Source: Corynebacterium propinquum DSM 44285
Lineage (GTDB): Bacteria; Actinomycetota; Actinomycetes; Mycobacteriales; Mycobacteriaceae
DNA: 64,000 nt
Assembly (NCBI RefSeq): GCF_000375525.1
Contig: NZ_AQXC01000006.1
Coordinates: 82,632-146,631 of the forward strand
Direction of reading: 5' to 3'
In this document: positions 62,967 through 64,000 of the stretch, piece after piece
How positions within the stretch are numbered: position 1 is the stretch's first letter
How the letters are laid out: the number at the start of each line of letters is the position of its first letter
Position numbers and translations under genes: made by a program
Notes under the pieces: model-generated
Databases searched by the model: none
The model's input: only the letters and a program-made list of their open reading frames with translations
What the model was told of the DNA's origin: nothing

Positions 62967-62972
62967 CAAAAT
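62967..62972 (+). promoter_or_regulatory. Candidate -10 box of the carbonic anhydrase gene, leaderless
   Basis: CAAAAT ends 7 bases before GTG 62980; no Shine-Dalgarno site is seen. Confidence 0.4.
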
Positions 62973-62979
62973 AGAAACT

Positions 62980-63603
62980 GTGAGTATGCAGAATGTGGCC
63001 AAGACTCCCCAGGCCGTGTGGGAGTCCCTGCGGGAGGGCAATGAGCGGTTTATGGCCAACCGCTCGGAGCGGCCAAATCAGGATCCGGAATACCGTTCGC
63101 TGTTGAGTGTCGGGCAGTCGCCGCGCGTGGTGATCTTCTCCTGTTCGGATTCGCGCGTGCCCGTCGAAATGGTTTTTGACTTAGGTCTTGGCGACGCCTT
63201 CGTGATCCGCACTGCGGGCCAGATCATTGACAGCTCGATCATCGCGTCGGTGGAATACGCCATCGAGAAATTCGACGTGAACCTGCTGGTGGTCATGGGG
63301 CACGAATCCTGCGGTGCGGTGCGTGCGACCATGGAATTTGCCGAAGGCGGTTCCGCGCCGAATGGCTTCCAGCGCACCATCGTCGAGCGCGTGTTGATGT
63401 CCGTGACCGAGGCGAATAAGCGGGGCTTGGTCACCCGCGAGGATGTCGAGCGTCAGCACATCACCGAGACCGTGTACCAGCTGATGGCCCGCGCGCCGGG
63501 GTTGGGGCAGGGGCTGATTCGCCAGTCGATGGGCATCGTTGGTCTGCGCTATAACTTGAGCGATGGGCGTGTGGAGCCGGTCGTGCTCAACGGCGTGCAC
63601 TAG
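62980..63603 (+). CDS. Beta-carbonic anhydrase
   Basis: Interconverts CO2 and bicarbonate. The 207-residue protein shows all beta-class zinc residues: Cys-x-Asp-x-Arg in FSCSDSRVPVEMVFDLGLGD (Cys near 55, Asp 57) and His-x2-Cys in VVMGHESCGAVRATMEF (His near 108, Cys 111). It starts at GTG 62980 or ATG 62986. It is divergent from mutY by 29 bp. Its stop codon is part of a short direct repeat array. Confidence 0.95.
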   Translation: MSMQNVAKTPQAVWESLREGNERFMANRSERPNQDPEYRSLLSVGQSPRVVIFSCSDSRVPVEMVFDLGLGDAFVIRTAGQIIDSSIIASVEYAIEKFDVNLLVVMGHESCGAVRATMEFAEGGSAPNGFQRTIVERVLMSVTEANKRGLVTREDVERQHITETVYQLMARAPGLGQGLIRQSMGIVGLRYNLSDGRVEPVVLNGVH

Positions 63604-63640
63604 CAGGGGCTCGCACTAGTAGGGGCGCGTGTACTAGCAG
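63598..63640 (+). repeat. Short direct repeats at the end of the carbonic anhydrase gene
   Basis: CACTAGCAGGGGCTCG (63598-63613) and CACTAGTAGGGGCGCG (63614-63629) are adjacent 16-bp copies with two differences. TACTAGCAG (63632-63640) is a partial third. The first includes the His codon and TAG stop of the gene. Confidence 0.75.
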
Positions 63641-63651
63641 TGTGATGTCTA

Positions 63652-63770
63652 GTGACTTCTTGGACTCGGAGTCCATTGACTTTTTGGACTCGGAGTCCAG
63701 TTAGTTTTTTGACGCGGAGTCCAGGAAGTTTATGGACAGGATGTCTAACGACTTTTTGGACTCTGGCTTG
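63652..63770 (+). repeat. Degenerate 24-bp tandem repeats before the transposase gene
   Basis: GACTTCTTGGACTCGGAGTC at 63654 and GACTTTTTGGACTCGGAGTC at 63678 lie 24 bp apart. A third diverged copy ends GCGGAGTCCA at 63723, a fourth is weak, and GACTTTTTGGACTCTGG occurs at 63750-63766. Each good copy holds the palindrome TGGACTC-G-GAGTCCA. A longer direct match, GATGTCTA plus GACTT, connects 63644 and 63740. Confidence 0.8.
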
Positions 63771-63784
63771 TTGACAATGTGGGG

Positions 63785-64000
63785 ATGGCAATTCCCATTA
63801 CTCTCCGCAAGAAGATAGCGGATTTCGACCCCATCCGTGAGGGCATCACGGTCCAGCAGTTCTGCAAGAACATCGGCGTATCGAAGCAGACGTACTACAA
63901 CATCAAAGCACGTATCGCCGAACGCGGGCGGGCTGGCATCGTGCCGGATCGCACGGCACCGCTGAACCCGCGACGGGTCTACGATGACAAGAGTCGACAA
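63785..64000 (+). CDS. Transposase/integrase-core protein, N-terminal part
   Basis: ATG 63785 opens a frame that runs off the window after 72 codons. The first residues are MAIPITLRKKIADFDPIREG. A helix-turn-helix follows (VQQFCKNIGVSKQTYYNIKA), then a basic linker PDRTAPLNPRR. This is the N-terminus of transposases with a later rve integrase core, such as the IS481/IS3-like group; the exact family cannot be fixed from this part. Its GTTGACAATG upstream (63769-63778) may include a promoter -35. It is the only mobile-element gene in the window. Confidence 0.72.
   Translation, partial: MAIPITLRKKIADFDPIREGITVQQFCKNIGVSKQTYYNIKARIAERGRAGIVPDRTAPLNPRRVYDDKSRQ

Noticed and set aside
63600..63791. 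63-codon minus-strand frame rich in KLTGLRVQ-type repeats
   Set aside because: The repeats come from the 24-bp DNA array; there is no start signal or family.

Overview
The window is a 64 kb stretch of a Corynebacterium chromosome (species not determined). The evidence is gene content and order: a class II aldolase gene (fba) with purA and purT, the pknG-glnH-glnX operon, an acetyltransferase of the Cg3035 type, and groEL followed by the tiny cell-wall porin genes porH and porA and then ppk2. There is also a ftsH-folE-folP-folB-folK-DUF3180 block in the order known from mycobacteria and corynebacteria, and clpC with a ClgR-like operator. No rRNA, tRNA, prophage, CRISPR array or origin was recognised. 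The only mobile DNA is at the extreme right edge, where a transposase gene runs off the window.

Layout. 1-7 kb: end of a GH76 glycosidase gene, fba, a FUSC-like membrane protein, an unknown protein, purA, purT. 7-12.3 kb (minus): pknG, glnH, glnX, a glutamate/aspartate-sensing kinase module. 12.3-19.5 kb: a NUDIX hydrolase, cardiolipin synthase, exonuclease III, the Cg3035-type GNAT, peptide deformylase, a DUF3263 protein, a LytR_C membrane protein and a YbdK-type glutamate-cysteine ligase. 19.5-26.6 kb (minus): a small membrane protein and a six-gene Mrp Na+/H+ antiporter operon. 26.6-29.5 kb (minus): two tandem M20 dipeptidases. 29.5-33.5 kb: groEL under two CIRCE operators, porH, porA, ppk2. 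33.5-35.4 kb (minus): rhodanese, a DUF559 nuclease-like gene, inorganic pyrophosphatase. 35.6-46.4 kb (plus): DD-carboxypeptidase, tilS, hpt, ftsH, folate genes, two membrane proteins and a degenerate PanC-like protein. 46.4-49.4 kb (minus): cstA, a small protein ending in Cys-Cys, and an ArsA-type ATPase. 49.6-60.1 kb (plus): lysS, an MFS exporter, gabD, a YhgE/Pip protein, clpC. 60.3-63 kb (minus): secreted lipase and mutY. The right end has a beta-carbonic anhydrase, short tandem repeats and the transposase start.

Several units act together: purA/purT in purine synthesis with hpt in salvage; pknG/glnH/glnX in amino-acid sensing; groEL, clpC and ftsH in protein quality control; folE/P/B/K in folate synthesis; mrpA-G in ion homeostasis; and cstA with its Cys-Cys protein and ATPase as a probable transporter module.

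Two signals stand out beyond ordinary annotation. First, the 11-mer CGTCGGCAAGC occurs at least 21 times exactly, on both strands, in several reading frames and in intergenic DNA, so it looks like a DNA-level signal. Second, cstA, the Cys-Cys-ended small protein and the cysteine-free ArsA-type ATPase resemble, in architecture, the btsT-yjiX-yjiA operon of Escherichia coli. All coordinates and motif counts were read by eye without alignment tools.
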